From Leptospira adleri (GTDB lineage: Bacteria; Spirochaetota; Leptospiria; Leptospirales; Leptospiraceae), in contig NZ_NPDU01000090.1 of the NCBI RefSeq assembly GCF_002811985.1, forward strand, positions 1-16,531: a stretch of 16,531 nt of DNA, read 5' to 3'. The notes beneath the pieces were generated by a model that did not search any database, was not told the DNA's origin, and saw only the letters and a list, made by a program, of their open reading frames with translations. Positions 1-8,863 of this stretch are shown piece by piece. How positions within the stretch are numbered: the stretch's first letter is position 1; each line of letters opens with the position of its first letter. A program made the translations under genes and the position numbers.

Positions 1-209
1 CCATAGGAAGCAGAGGCACTGAGTTCAACGAACGGAAGTGAGAGGCCGCTGCGACCCATAGGAAGCAGAGGCGCTGAGTTCAACGAACGGAAGTGAGAGG
101 CCGCTGCGACCCATAGGAAGCAGAGGCGCTGAGTTCAACGAACGGAAGTGAGAGGCCGCTGCGACCCATAGGAAGCAGAGGCGCTTTAGTTCAACGAACG
201 GAAGTGAGA
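1..209. repeat. Tandem array of a 55-bp unit, about 3.8 copies, open at the left edge
   Basis: Units begin at 1, 56, 111 and 166, each with CCATAGGAAGCAGAGGC. Copies 2 and 3 are identical. Copy 1 has one visible change (GCACT for GCGCT at about 18). Copy 4 has TT in place of G after GCGCT and loses similarity after 209. Each unit contains the short dyad GTTCAACGAAC. The period is not a multiple of three, so the open frames crossing it change frame between copies and are not believable proteins. The array probably continues to the left of the window. It has the form of a variable-number tandem repeat, but whether it varies between strains cannot be seen here. Confidence 0.95.
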
Positions 210-300
210 AATTTCTGAATCTCCTTTCCAGACTTCGCATGGTTCCGACTTTTGATCTGAGAATTCGAATTTGGGAAAGGAATTCACGATTCGAAGAAAT

Positions 301-314
301 GTGAGAGTTCCTAC
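301..314 (-). repeat. 14-nt dyad motif, copy 1
   Basis: GTGAGAGTTCCTAC, read on the minus strand as GTAGGAACTCTCAC. Together with the flanking CTTTTTGC side it forms a 21-nt segment (301-321) that is the near-perfect reverse complement of 611-631, with 20 of 21 positions matching. Confidence 0.7.
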
Positions 315-365
315 TTTTTGCATCCTTCGTGGAAATGTTTGCACTTTTTGAAAATCCAATCGAAT

Positions 366-379
366 GTGGGAACTCCCCG
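366..379 (+). repeat. 14-nt dyad motif, degenerate copy 2
   Basis: GTGGGAACTCCCCG. The left half and the AC centre match the family, but the terminal AC of the right half is missing. The GGGA/TCCC core is still self-complementary. Confidence 0.5.
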
Positions 380-389
380 CTTTGGATCT

Positions 390-412
390 CAGAAAAGTCC
401 GCCTCTTTTCTG
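390..412. other. Perfect 8-bp hairpin
   Basis: CAGAAAAG (390-397) pairs with CTTTTCTG (405-412) around a 7-nt loop. It lies directly before the next motif hairpin. It has no U-run immediately after it, so it is not a standard terminator on its own. Confidence 0.5.
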
Positions 413-434
413 AAAAGTAGGAACTCATACTTTT
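413..434 (+). repeat. 14-nt dyad motif, copy 3, inside a longer hairpin
   Basis: The core GTAGGAACTCATAC (417-430) sits inside AAAAGTA (413-419) / TACTTTT (428-434), a perfect 7-bp stem with the 8-nt loop GGAACTCA. The right arm continues into a T-run to about 437, so the RNA would look like a weak AT-stem terminator on the plus strand. Confidence 0.7.
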
Positions 435-617
435 TTTCCGAGTTTTTCTCAGAAGAAGTTTTCTTTCAAAAAAAATCCTGTGATCGCGATTGACGCGGAA
501 ATTCCGAAGGAATTGGAGCAGAAAGCGCAGTCGCGAGCCTTTTTTAGGGAAGTTCTGCGAGCGAATCGCCAAAATTTGAAAAAGGAGATTTCTTCTCTTT
601 CTAAGGTTCCGCAAAAA

Positions 618-631
618 GTAGGAACTCACAC
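618..631 (+). repeat. 14-nt dyad motif, copy 4
   Basis: GTAGGAACTCACAC, preceded by GCAAAAA. The right end is CAC rather than TAC, so the outer stem is lost. The surrounding 611-631 is the inverted partner of 301-321. Confidence 0.65.
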
Positions 632-701
632 AAATCAGTTGAAAACTAAGAAGAGGCGTTGCTCTAAAACGGCTCCTTTCCGGTACTTTGGCTCTTTTTT
701 C

Positions 702-730
702 TTGACTTTGGGGGTCAGAACGAAATTCTG
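702..730 (+). promoter_or_regulatory. Candidate promoter for rplM-rpsI
   Basis: TTGACT at 702-707 matches the sigma-70 -35 consensus at five of six positions. At 16-17 bp spacing the -10 position reads AATTCT/ATTCTG, a weak match. The position 20-50 bp before the rplM start fits a short leader. The ribosome binding site AGGA is at 739-742, 9 nt before the ATG. Confidence 0.4.
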
Positions 731-751
731 GCACCTACAGGACGATTTTTC

Positions 752-1201
752 ATGTCAGTATTATCAAAAGCACATAAAACTCCTTCTCTTACGAAAGAAA
801 ACGCCGTAAAAGGCTGGTTCGTAGTGGATGCGGAAGGAAAAACCCTCGGAAGACTTGTCTCCGGGATCGCCGCCAGACTTCGCGGGAAACACAAAGCGAC
901 TTTTACTCCAAACCAAGATTGTGGAGACAACATCATTGTGATCAATGCTTCCAAAGTGAAAGTTACCGGAAGCAAAGAAACTCAAAAGAAGTATTATCAT
1001 CACTCTCGTTATCCAGGTGGGATGACCGAAACTACTTTCAAGGATCTCATTGCAAAACAACCGGAAAAGATCATCTACGAGGCCGTTAAGGGAATGCTTC
1101 CTAAGAGCAAACTCGGAGACAAAATGCTCACCCACTGTAAAATTTTTCCGGGTGCGGAACACAACCTCCAGGCACAAAAGCCTGTGAAACTGGAAATCTA
1201 A
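752..1201 (+). CDS. rplM: 50S ribosomal protein L13
   Basis: Ribosomal protein L13 binds 23S rRNA early in assembly of the large subunit. The 149-residue product has the usual L13 length and family signatures: [19 protein letters not shown] near residues 22-40, then [17 protein letters not shown], the [10 protein letters not shown] segment around residues 84-93, and [12 protein letters not shown] near residues 114-125. The ATG at 752 has AGGA 9 nt upstream and leaves a full N-terminus. It is followed after 16 nt by rpsI, the classic L13-S9 pair, and its TAA stop overlaps the rpsI ribosome binding site by one base. Nothing is unusual about the protein. The family assignment is firm. Confidence 0.97.
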   Translation: MSVLSKAHKTPSLTKENAVKGWFVVDAEGKTLGRLVSGIAARLRGKHKATFTPNQDCGDNIIVINASKVKVTGSKETQKKYYHHSRYPGGMTETTFKDLIAKQPEKIIYEAVKGMLPKSKLGDKMLTHCKIFPGAEHNLQAQKPVKLEI

Positions 1202-1217
1202 GGAGACCGATTTAAGA

Positions 1218-1619
1218 ATGGCACCCGCAGCAAAAGAAATTTGGGCAGTAGGAAGAAGAAAAACCTCCGTAGCCCGCGTAAAAATCAAAGAAGGTTCCGG
1301 TAAAATCACCGTAAACCACAAAGATATCAAAGAATATCTTCAAAACCGCAAATCCATCATCGACGAGGCGATTCGTCCTCTCACTCTCCTGAATGTTTCC
1401 GATAAGTTCGATCTCAACTTAAACGTTACAGGCGGGGGTATCACCGGACAAGTCGGTGCGATTCGTCATGCACTCGCTAGAGCGATCTGCAGAATCAAAC
1501 CGGAGTTCCGTCCCGCAGTCAAAAAGGAAGGATTCCTTACTCGGGATCCAAGAATGGTGGAAAGAAAGAAATACGGTCTTCACAAAGCGAGAAGAGGAAC
1601 ACAGTTCTCCAAACGTTAA
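1218..1619 (+). CDS. rpsI: 30S ribosomal protein S9
   Basis: S9 sits in the head of the small subunit, and its C-terminal tail reaches the P-site tRNA. The 133-residue product has normal length. It carries the opening [20 protein letters not shown], the central [19 protein letters not shown], the basic stretch [19 protein letters not shown], and the conserved C-terminus ending in SKR. The site AGGAG at 1201-1205 precedes the ATG by about 12 nt. The gene is cotranscribed with rplM, and a strong factor-independent terminator follows 30 nt after the stop. There are no oddities in the protein. Confidence 0.97.
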   Translation: MAPAAKEIWAVGRRKTSVARVKIKEGSGKITVNHKDIKEYLQNRKSIIDEAIRPLTLLNVSDKFDLNLNVTGGGITGQVGAIRHALARAICRIKPEFRPAVKKEGFLTRDPRMVERKKYGLHKARRGTQFSKR

Positions 1620-1631
1620 GTTTCTTTTTCT

Positions 1632-4468
<2,837 letters not shown>

Positions 4469-4472
<4 letters not shown>

Positions 4473-4960
4473 GCGATCCATCCTTTGACGTAGTTTCCGA
4501 AATCAGCAGACCCGAATTGATCAACGCGGTCACTCAGGCCATGGGAGAAATTAAGAATCGTTTTGATTTTAAAGGTTCTAAGTCCGATATCCAGCTCGAA
4601 GAGGAGCAATTGATTCTTACTTCGGATAACGAAGGGAAGTTAGAAAGTGTAATCGACGTTTTGGTTTCCAAGATGGCGAAACGCGGAATCGGTCTTAAAA
4701 ATTTCGATTTCAAATCCAAGATCGAACCTGCGACCGGCGGAACCGTTCGTATGAAAGTCAAGATCAGAAAGGGAATGGAAAAGGAACAAACCAAGGAAGT
4801 CACAAGGCTGATCAAGGATTCCAAACTCAAAGTCAACGTAACCATCATGGGAGAATCCGTTCGTGTCGTCGGAAAGAAAAAGGACGACTTGCAGGAAGTG
4901 ATTCACCTTTTGAAAACTTCCGATCTTCCTTTCGACGTTCAGTTTACGAACTACAAATAA
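4469..4960 (+). CDS. yajQ: YajQ family nucleotide-binding protein
   Basis: YajQ-family proteins have two small ferredoxin-like folds. Some members, such as those of Xanthomonas, bind cyclic di-GMP, and others have been reported to bind nucleotides or nucleic acid. The cellular role here is unknown. The 163-residue product is full length and shows the family opening PSFDVVSEISRPELINAV, then EIKNRFDFKGSKSDIQLEE, then IRKGMEKEQTKEVTRLIKDSKLKV and the ending FDVQFTNYK. The start codon overlaps the alaS stop by four bases, so it should be translated by coupling with alaS. A terminator follows immediately, closing the unit. Family membership is firm; cyclic di-GMP binding is not shown by the sequence. 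Confidence 0.94.
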
Positions 4961-5327
4961 ATTTCTTTTTAGCGGTCTTCGTTTCCAAAGACCGCGGTTT
5001 TCTTTCGGACGAGAATCCCGTTTCTTACCCAAGGTGAATCAACCCTTCCTTTCGATCGTTTGCCTCATCCAATGAGCACTTTCCTGGATTTTCTTTTCTG
5101 AAAACGCAACCGAGTCCAATTCTTTTTTTTGTGTTCCTTTGAAGAACGATCGGATTCGAATTTCTTCTTTTGAAATAGGATTCCTTTTGTTTTGAAAACG
5201 AGAAAGGAAGTTCTTGTTCAGACTTTCCTCCCAATGAAAGTTCGTGTGGTAAGGAAACGAAGGATGGAACGCGAAAGAAAAAGTTTCTCGAAATTCTTCC
5301 CGACTCCGACGGCTTTCCAAGATTCAG
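4961..5327. other. Intergenic region between yajQ and the Uma2 gene
   Basis: Apart from the yajQ terminator I see nothing I can name. Overlapping minus-strand open frames at 5025-5320 lack a recognisable domain, show a low-complexity Arg/Lys/Ser/Phe composition and have no clear ribosome binding site, so they are not called. A decayed gene cannot be excluded. Confidence 0.5.
4972..5005 (+). terminator. Rho-independent terminator after yajQ
   Basis: GCGGTCTT (4972-4979) pairs perfectly with AAGACCGC (4988-4995) around an 8-nt loop. The T-rich stretch GGTTTTCTTT follows. It lies 11 nt after the yajQ stop. Confidence 0.8.
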
Positions 5328-5356
5328 TTGACATTCGATTCCGATTGATACAAAAT
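5328..5356 (+). promoter_or_regulatory. Candidate sigma-70 promoter for the Uma2 gene
   Basis: A perfect -35 TTGACA at 5328-5333 is followed after 17 bp by CAAAAT (5351-5356, four of six matches to TATAAT), overlapping TACAAA at 5349. It lies about 60 nt before the ATG at 5419. This is the best consensus -35 in the window. Confidence 0.5.
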
Positions 5357-5418
5357 CTGATTTCTAAAAGAGGTTGAACTGTTCCGGTTTCAAACCCATC
5401 TCTGAATGAGTTCTCACT

Positions 5419-5988
5419 ATGCCAATGACCGAAAACAAAACGGATAAAGATCTGGCCAAACTTCCGGAAGGAACCTTGGCGGAGCTTTTGGATGGTGAAA
5501 TATTTATGGTTCCAGCTCCGATTCCCGAGCATCAAAGGATTTCAGGTGAACTTCATTTTTATTTAATGCAGTTTACCCGAAAAAATCAAAACGGGATTAC
5601 CCTTGCTTCTCCCATCGACGTCTTTCTCGATGAGCATAATGTCGTTCAACCAGACCTGATTTTTATTTCAAAGGAACGAAGTTCGATCATTCAGAGAACC
5701 AGAGTGGAAGGCGCGCCCGATTGGGTTGCGGAAATTCTCTCCGAAGGAAACGCGTATCACGACCTCAAGACAAAGAAGAAACTCTATGAAAGGCACGGAG
5801 TTAAGGAATATTGGATCTTGGATCCTATGGAAAGATCGATAGAAATTTTTTCCAATGGAGAATCCGGTTTTCAACTGATTGTTTCGGCGACTTCCGGGTC
5901 CATCTCATCCGTTCTTCTCAAGGATTTTTCTGTGGATTTGGAAAGGATCTTCGGCAAGCCGGAATCGATCAGTCAATTTCAAATCTAA
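5419..5988 (+). CDS. Uma2 family (DUF820) putative restriction-endonuclease-fold protein
   Basis: Uma2 proteins have a PD-(D/E)XK nuclease-like fold. Their biological role is mostly unknown and they are scattered or multiplied in some genomes. Visible core elements in this 189-residue product are [10 protein letters not shown] near residue 74, the acidic segment WVAEILSEG (about 101-109), and the diagnostic [22 protein letters not shown] (about 115-136). The Asp of QPDL, the Glu of AEIL and the Lys of the DLKTK segment fit a PD-(D/E)XK active site, so catalysis is plausible but unproven. Two Met codons, 5419 and 5425, are possible starts and neither has a strong Shine-Dalgarno. It stands alone behind its own promoter. 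No partner gene suggests a toxin-antitoxin or restriction system. Confidence 0.88.
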   Translation: MPMTENKTDKDLAKLPEGTLAELLDGEIFMVPAPIPEHQRISGELHFYLMQFTRKNQNGITLASPIDVFLDEHNVVQPDLIFISKERSSIIQRTRVEGAPDWVAEILSEGNAYHDLKTKKKLYERHGVKEYWILDPMERSIEIFSNGESGFQLIVSATSGSISSVLLKDFSVDLERIFGKPESISQFQI

Positions 5989-6011
5989 CTCAATCCCTAT
6001 AAATTCTAAGA

Positions 6012-6025
6012 ATTTCTTAAGAAAT
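6012..6025. promoter_or_regulatory. Perfect 14-bp palindrome downstream of the Uma2 gene
   Basis: ATTTCTTAAGAAAT is fully self-complementary. It lies in the 130-bp gap between the Uma2 gene and the exported protein at 6119, just after TATAAA (5998-6003). It could be an operator for the downstream gene. No T-run follows, so a terminator is less likely. Confidence 0.35.
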
Positions 6026-6118
6026 GGGAGCAACAGGTCTCCTTCTCGTATGTCTAAATAGAAAGAGTCGAAGAATTCTTTTCTGAAACAAATCCTCGGG
6101 AAGATTGGTCAAACTAGT

Positions 6119-6514
6119 ATGAAAAATAAAGTTCTCGTATGCGTTCTCGTAAGTTGTATCTCCTTTGGGGTCTTTGCCGAAGAGGAAAGTCCGGTGAAAT
6201 TCAAACTGGAGAAGAGTTTTGGAAATTCTTATCTTTTAAAAATCGTTCACCCTTCGAATTACGGAATTCAGAAAGACGCTCCTCATAAGATTCTTCTCAA
6301 TGCCGGAAAAGGTGTGAAGGTGGAGAAGGCAAACCTAACGGTCAAAGGCAAAACTTCCGAAAAGAAAAAGGAATACCTATCCTCGGTTGATCCGATTCAA
6401 CTTACGGTTACCGGAAAAGGCGATTTGGAAATCCACGGGAAAATCTATTACTGCAACTTCGATAAAAATATCTGTATTCCGGGAAAAATTCAACAAGTGG
6501 AAATGATCCAGTAA
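6119..6514 (+). CDS. Small exported protein resembling a DsbD alpha domain
   Basis: The 131-residue product begins with a clear signal peptide (MKNKVLVCVLVSCISFGVFA, likely cleaved before EEES), so the mature part of about 111 residues is periplasmic. The body is beta-rich, with alternating hydrophobic strands, and ends with IYYCNFDKNICIPGKIQ. The paired Cys six residues apart followed by Ile-Pro resemble the CxxxxxCYPP redox pair of the DsbD N-terminal (alpha) domain, which passes electrons to periplasmic thiol partners. The length also fits one such domain. No DsbD transmembrane or thioredoxin part is nearby, so it would be a stand-alone version. The resemblance comes from pattern recognition only and the spacing differs by one residue from E. 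coli. The ribosome binding site is weak. Confidence 0.7.
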   Translation: MKNKVLVCVLVSCISFGVFAEEESPVKFKLEKSFGNSYLLKIVHPSNYGIQKDAPHKILLNAGKGVKVEKANLTVKGKTSEKKKEYLSSVDPIQLTVTGKGDLEIHGKIYYCNFDKNICIPGKIQQVEMIQ

Positions 6515-6535
6515 TCGTTTCCAAGTACGTAGAGT

Positions 6536-6595
6536 CGCGTCGTCCTATTCAACCATTGGTGCGACGCGGTTCGGTTCCTGTTTTGTTTCGAACCG
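6536..6595. terminator. Two overlapping hairpins between convergent genes
   Basis: CGCGTCG (6536-6542) pairs with CGACGCG (6562-6568). CGGTTCG (6567-6573) pairs with CGAACCG (6589-6595). The two stems share bases 6567-6568. They lie between the convergent genes ending at 6514 (+) and 6677 (-), so a bidirectional transcription stop is likely, though the T-runs are poor (TTTTGTTT in the second loop). Confidence 0.45.
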
Positions 6596-6676
6596 GATAG
6601 AATTTTGTACGTGAGATTATTTCGGAAGACGGATGTTACGTTTACACAGCCGGGGTCTTAGGGATAGTCTCTCCTC

Positions 6677-7261
6677 TTACAAGTCCTGGTTCGTTTTCTT
6701 TTGAACAAAAGAAATGGATTCATTCTTTCGAAAATTCCATTTTTCGCATGTGATTTCGTATTCGAAGTAGGGTTGTCCTTCTCTTTCGATAGAACGGATT
6801 CTTTCTCCTCCCAATTTTTCCAAAGCCTTCTGCGATCTTTTATTACCGACTCCGATATGAAATAGGACGGACCCGATTCCGTTCTGAAAGCAGTGATTTA
6901 TGAGTAGGGATTTCATCGATTTGTTGAAGAGTCCGCCCCAATATTCCCTTGCAAGGAAAGTATATCCGATTGCAACCGAACGTTCCGAAAGATCGAGATC
7001 GTAATACCGCGTATTTCCGATCAACCGACCGGTTTTGTTATTGATCACTACGAAACCGCTTTTCCATTCCACGGCTTCTCGAAAGTAAGGAGTGAAATTT
7101 TCCTTAAGAAACCGTTCCCTGCTGGGATGTTGTTCCCAGATAAGCGGGTCGGAAGCGGCCCTATAAAGTTCGTCAAAGTCGCTCTCCCGGACGGGTCGGA
7201 GAGTTATCAGTTCGTCCTTTAGGATCGGTTGTAGATCGATATTCATAGCAAGACAATGCAT
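6677..7261 (-). CDS. GNAT family N-acetyltransferase (RimJ/RimL-like)
   Basis: Transfers an acetyl group from acetyl-CoA to an unknown amine; members of this subgroup often acetylate protein N-termini or small amines. The 194-residue product shows the subgroup opening LITLRPVRESDFDELYRAASDPLIW, then a GRLIGNTRYYDLD strand, the VAIGYTFLAREYWGGLFNKSMKSLLI segment that forms the acetyl-CoA-binding turn and helix, and the C-terminal NKRSQKALEKLGG typical of RimJ/RimL-like enzymes. The ATG at 7261 and a second one at 7246 (residue 6, before NIDLQPIL) are both possible, and neither has a clear Shine-Dalgarno. It is transcribed towards the exported protein gene and lies 93 bp behind the lipoprotein-like gene on the same strand. 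The substrate cannot be told from the sequence. Confidence 0.88.
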   Translation of the reverse strand: MHCLAMNIDLQPILKDELITLRPVRESDFDELYRAASDPLIWEQHPSRERFLKENFTPYFREAVEWKSGFVVINNKTGRLIGNTRYYDLDLSERSVAIGYTFLAREYWGGLFNKSMKSLLINHCFQNGIGSVLFHIGVGNKRSQKALEKLGGERIRSIEREGQPYFEYEITCEKWNFRKNESISFVQKKTNQDL

Positions 7262-7354
7262 CTCATTCGGGCGATTCTCGTCAATTTCGATCGAATCGGA
7301 TCGAGGTTTTTTAATACAAAGTCTCCTCGAATGCGCGGCGGGTTTAAACTTCTC

Positions 7355-7846
7355 TTAAAAGTTGGCGCAATCCTTTTCGACTGCGTTTCCCGAGACGCCG
7401 TCCAAGAGATAACAACGATTTGTTTCTAACGTGAATTCGTTTCGTACGATAATTCCGTCGCGGATCGATTTGGAAAAGTCGAAGTCGGTTCGATCCAATA
7501 AAGTCCCTTCCGTATCGCTAATTATTTTGTAAACTCCTTGAACCGCTTCGATTCCGAATCTCTCAGACGTTTCACCGGCCTTAAGGGTGAATTCATTTTT
7601 TTGTATGCGAACGTTTAGATTTCCTCGATTCGCGGGAGCTTGCATTCTGAAATTTCGATAATCGGAGGCTAACGCGATGAGAACTTCGATCATAGGATCG
7701 GGTTCGTTACATATATCGTTTTTGATGTTTGGAGGGAAACGACTGAAATCCGTTTCGCAATTGCAACGCGTAACGCAGTTCAGTGACGCTAAAATTGAAA
7801 TCCAGAAAAGTATTTTTCCTAAATTACCGTCGACCTGAAAGTTCAT
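7355..7846 (-). CDS. Putative Cys-rich exported protein, possible lipoprotein
   Basis: A 163-residue protein of no family I recognise. A hydrophobic N-terminus (ILFWISILASLNC) ends in Cys24, which could be the lipidated residue under the relaxed spirochaete lipobox, with Asn at -1. Further Cys at about 28, 30 and 46 and two near the C-terminus suggest disulfides in the envelope. The rest alternates beta-type strands (NVRIQKNEFTLKAGE, GVYKIISDTEG). No good ribosome binding site is seen before the ATG at 7846, and an internal start cannot be excluded. The gene is divergent from the broken ORF at 7903, only 56 bp away, and is followed on the same strand by the GNAT gene. Confidence 0.65.
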   Translation of the reverse strand: MNFQVDGNLGKILFWISILASLNCVTRCNCETDFSRFPPNIKNDICNEPDPMIEVLIALASDYRNFRMQAPANRGNLNVRIQKNEFTLKAGETSERFGIEAVQGVYKIISDTEGTLLDRTDFDFSKSIRDGIIVRNEFTLETNRCYLLDGVSGNAVEKDCANF

Positions 7847-7902
7847 AAAAGAAACATAAAATTCTTAACCGTTTTTGATTGTCGATCTTAAAAAGGAGAA
7901 AT

Positions 7903-8094
7903 ATGAAATGGATAAAATTTAAGGACGATTCTTTTTATACAGTTTATGGAGGAATGTTCTACGGTCGGACTTTAAGTCCGACTGCGAGTAACGTTTCGAG
8001 AAAACTTAGAACATGGCCCACTGCCCGGAATCTTAAACTACAAGTCGGATTGATTCTTAAGAAAAAGCTGTCGGAGTTCCGACCATCCCCGTGA
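7903..8094 (+). pseudogene. Start of a small ORF with a strong ribosome binding site, probably a gene remnant
   Basis: AAAAGGAG at 7891-7898 lies 4 nt before an ATG at 7903, one of the best ribosome binding sites in the window. The first 18-20 codons (MKWIKFKDDSFYTVYGGMF) look like a normal protein start. From about 7964 the frame runs through the palindrome GTCGGACTTTAAGTCCGAC and then into the GC-rich repeat element, giving 63 codons with no recognisable domain. The simplest reading is a gene whose 3' part was lost or displaced by repeat DNA. A genuine short peptide is the alternative. An upstream in-frame TTG at 7879 is an unlikely start because it would bypass the strong ribosome binding site. 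Confidence 0.4.
7964..7982. repeat. 19-bp palindrome with GTCGGA/TCCGAC ends
   Basis: GTCGGACTTTAAGTCCGAC has 9-bp perfect arms around one central base. The outer six bases, GTCGGA and TCCGAC, are the same as those of the shorter dyad at 8070-8083, so this looks like an expanded-centre member of the same repeat family. Confidence 0.6.
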
Positions 8095-8160
8095 AAGTCG
8101 CGGGCCCCACCCTGATTGGGTGGTGGAGGCGGGTCCGCGGGAAAAAGTCGGGAGACTTTC
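8070..8160. ncRNA. GC-rich multi-stem structured element (possible repeat or RNA)
   Basis: Stem 1 is GTCGG (8070-8074) / CCGAC (8079-8083), whose full 14-mer GTCGGAGTTCCGAC belongs to the dyad family. Stem 2 is CGCGGGCC (8099-8106) / GGTCCGCG (8132-8139), 8 bp with one G-U. Nested in it, CCACCC (8107-8112) / GGGTGG (8118-8123) closes a 5-nt loop. GACTTTC (8154-8160) can pair either with GAAAGTC (8093-8099), closing the whole element, or as GACTTT with AAAGTC (8144-8149) around a GGGA tetraloop. The GC content is much higher than that of the flanking DNA. No Rfam class is recognised. Whether it is transcribed or is only a DNA repeat is unknown. Confidence 0.45.
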
Positions 8161-8198
8161 CTCTATCAGAGAATTAACTTTTTTGCAAGTACAAAGCC

Positions 8199-8220
8199 TT
8201 GTATGTGGGAACTCCTACAA
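8199..8220 (+). repeat. 14-nt dyad motif copy with outer TTGTA/TACAA
   Basis: The core GTGGGAACTCCTAC is at 8205-8218. TTGTA (8199-8203) and TACAA (8216-8220) can form an outer stem. An alternative is the 16-nt quasi-palindrome TGTGGGAACTCCTACA at 8204-8219. Confidence 0.65.
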
Positions 8221-8322
8221 AAATTCTCCTTTGAATCCTTGATCCTAATAACTTTCCGATTTGCGGGCAAGATTATACAAAACACACAAGTCCAAAAAAA
8301 CGTCTTTGTAAAATTGAAACGC

Positions 8323-8340
8323 TTGTATGAGTTCCTACAA
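8323..8340 (-). repeat. 14-nt dyad motif copy in TTGTA/TACAA hairpin
   Basis: The core GTATGAGTTCCTAC is at 8325-8338. TTGTA (8323-8327) pairs with TACAA (8336-8340) around the 8-nt loop TGAGTTCC, the exact complement of the loop at 420-427. Confidence 0.7.
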
Positions 8341-8392
8341 ATTGCCGAGGACCCGTCTTTCCTGAAGATTTTGGATGTTTTCTGTTTCCAAA

Positions 8393-8412
8393 AAAGTATG
8401 AGTTCCTACTTT
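8393..8412 (-). repeat. 14-nt dyad motif copy in AAAGTA/TACTTT hairpin, terminator-like on the minus strand
   Basis: AAAGTA (8393-8398) pairs with TACTTT (8407-8412) around TGAGTTCC. The core 14-mer at 8396-8409 is identical to the one at 8325-8338. On the minus strand the hairpin is followed by a T-run (from the A-run at 8390-8395) and lies 24-43 nt after the end of the lipoprotein gene at 8436, so it could act as its weak terminator. Confidence 0.6.
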
Positions 8413-8435
8413 CATAGGCTTTGAGAAACAGATTC

Positions 8436-8863
8436 TTATCTTTTCAGAGAGGACTTTAAACCCGGTGAATTGACCTGAAACAGAAAGTATGTCTTTCCTT
8501 GAATGGAACCGGAAGACTTGACGATCTTTCCTTTGGAATCGACCAATTCTTTGATTACGATCTTATCGGAGGAACGGAACGTTTCCCCTTTTTCCGCGAT
8601 CAATAGATTGACCGCTCTTTTTCGGGCCAGGTCCTGCGCGTTTTCGTGACTTCCTTCCAAAGAAGAGATTACGACTTGAAACGTGTCGCCGTTGATAAAT
8701 CCTTCTGCGGCTTTGATGTATTCATCTGCGGAGTTTGCGTTCGATTCTTCTTGGACGGTCGTCGTTGTGGATTCTTCCTTTCCATTTTCAACCGGCTTTT
8801 TCGCCCCGGAGGAACATTCGATGAAAAATAGAATCGATAATAGAATGCAGAAAAAAACAAGTC

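Larger units (their letters stand above)
210..751. other. Non-coding AT-rich region upstream of rplM
   Basis: About 540 bases with no convincing gene. It holds homopolymer A and T runs, a hairpin at 390-412, four copies of the 14-nt GGAACTC dyad (301, 366, 417 and 618) and the rplM promoter candidate. Open frames on both strands run through the repeats, lack good ribosome binding sites, resemble no family I know, and one overlaps the start of rplM. Confidence 0.7.
8161..8435. other. Non-coding AT-rich region with motif repeats
   Basis: No gene is supported here. A plus-strand open frame (8116-8424) is made of the GC-rich element plus three copies of the 14-nt dyad, so it is rejected. The region separates the repeat element from the 3' end of the minus-strand lipoprotein operon. 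Confidence 0.6.

Noticed and set aside
1..209. CRISPR array
   Set aside because: The units are contiguous 55-mers with no variable spacers, and no cas gene is present.
25..240. Minus-strand open frame across the 55-bp tandem repeat
   Set aside because: The repeat period shifts the frame in each copy, so a real repeat protein is not expected.
186..734. Minus-strand open frame of 182 codons upstream of rplM
   Set aside because: It is built from low-complexity Arg/Ser/Phe/Leu sequence over repeats and the rplM promoter region and has no recognisable family.
480..809. Plus-strand open frame of 109 codons before and into rplM
   Set aside because: It overlaps the start of rplM, runs through a motif repeat, has no clear ribosome binding site and shows no domain.
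5025..5320. Overlapping minus-strand open frames after yajQ
   Set aside because: No ribosome binding site, no domain and a skewed composition. A decayed gene is possible but unsupported.
5419..5988. Uma2 gene as part of a toxin-antitoxin or restriction system
   Set aside because: No adjacent small partner, methyltransferase or specificity gene is present.
8116..8424. Plus-strand open frame of 102 codons
   Set aside because: It consists of the GC-rich element and three motif copies, with a poly-Gly start from the hairpin DNA.
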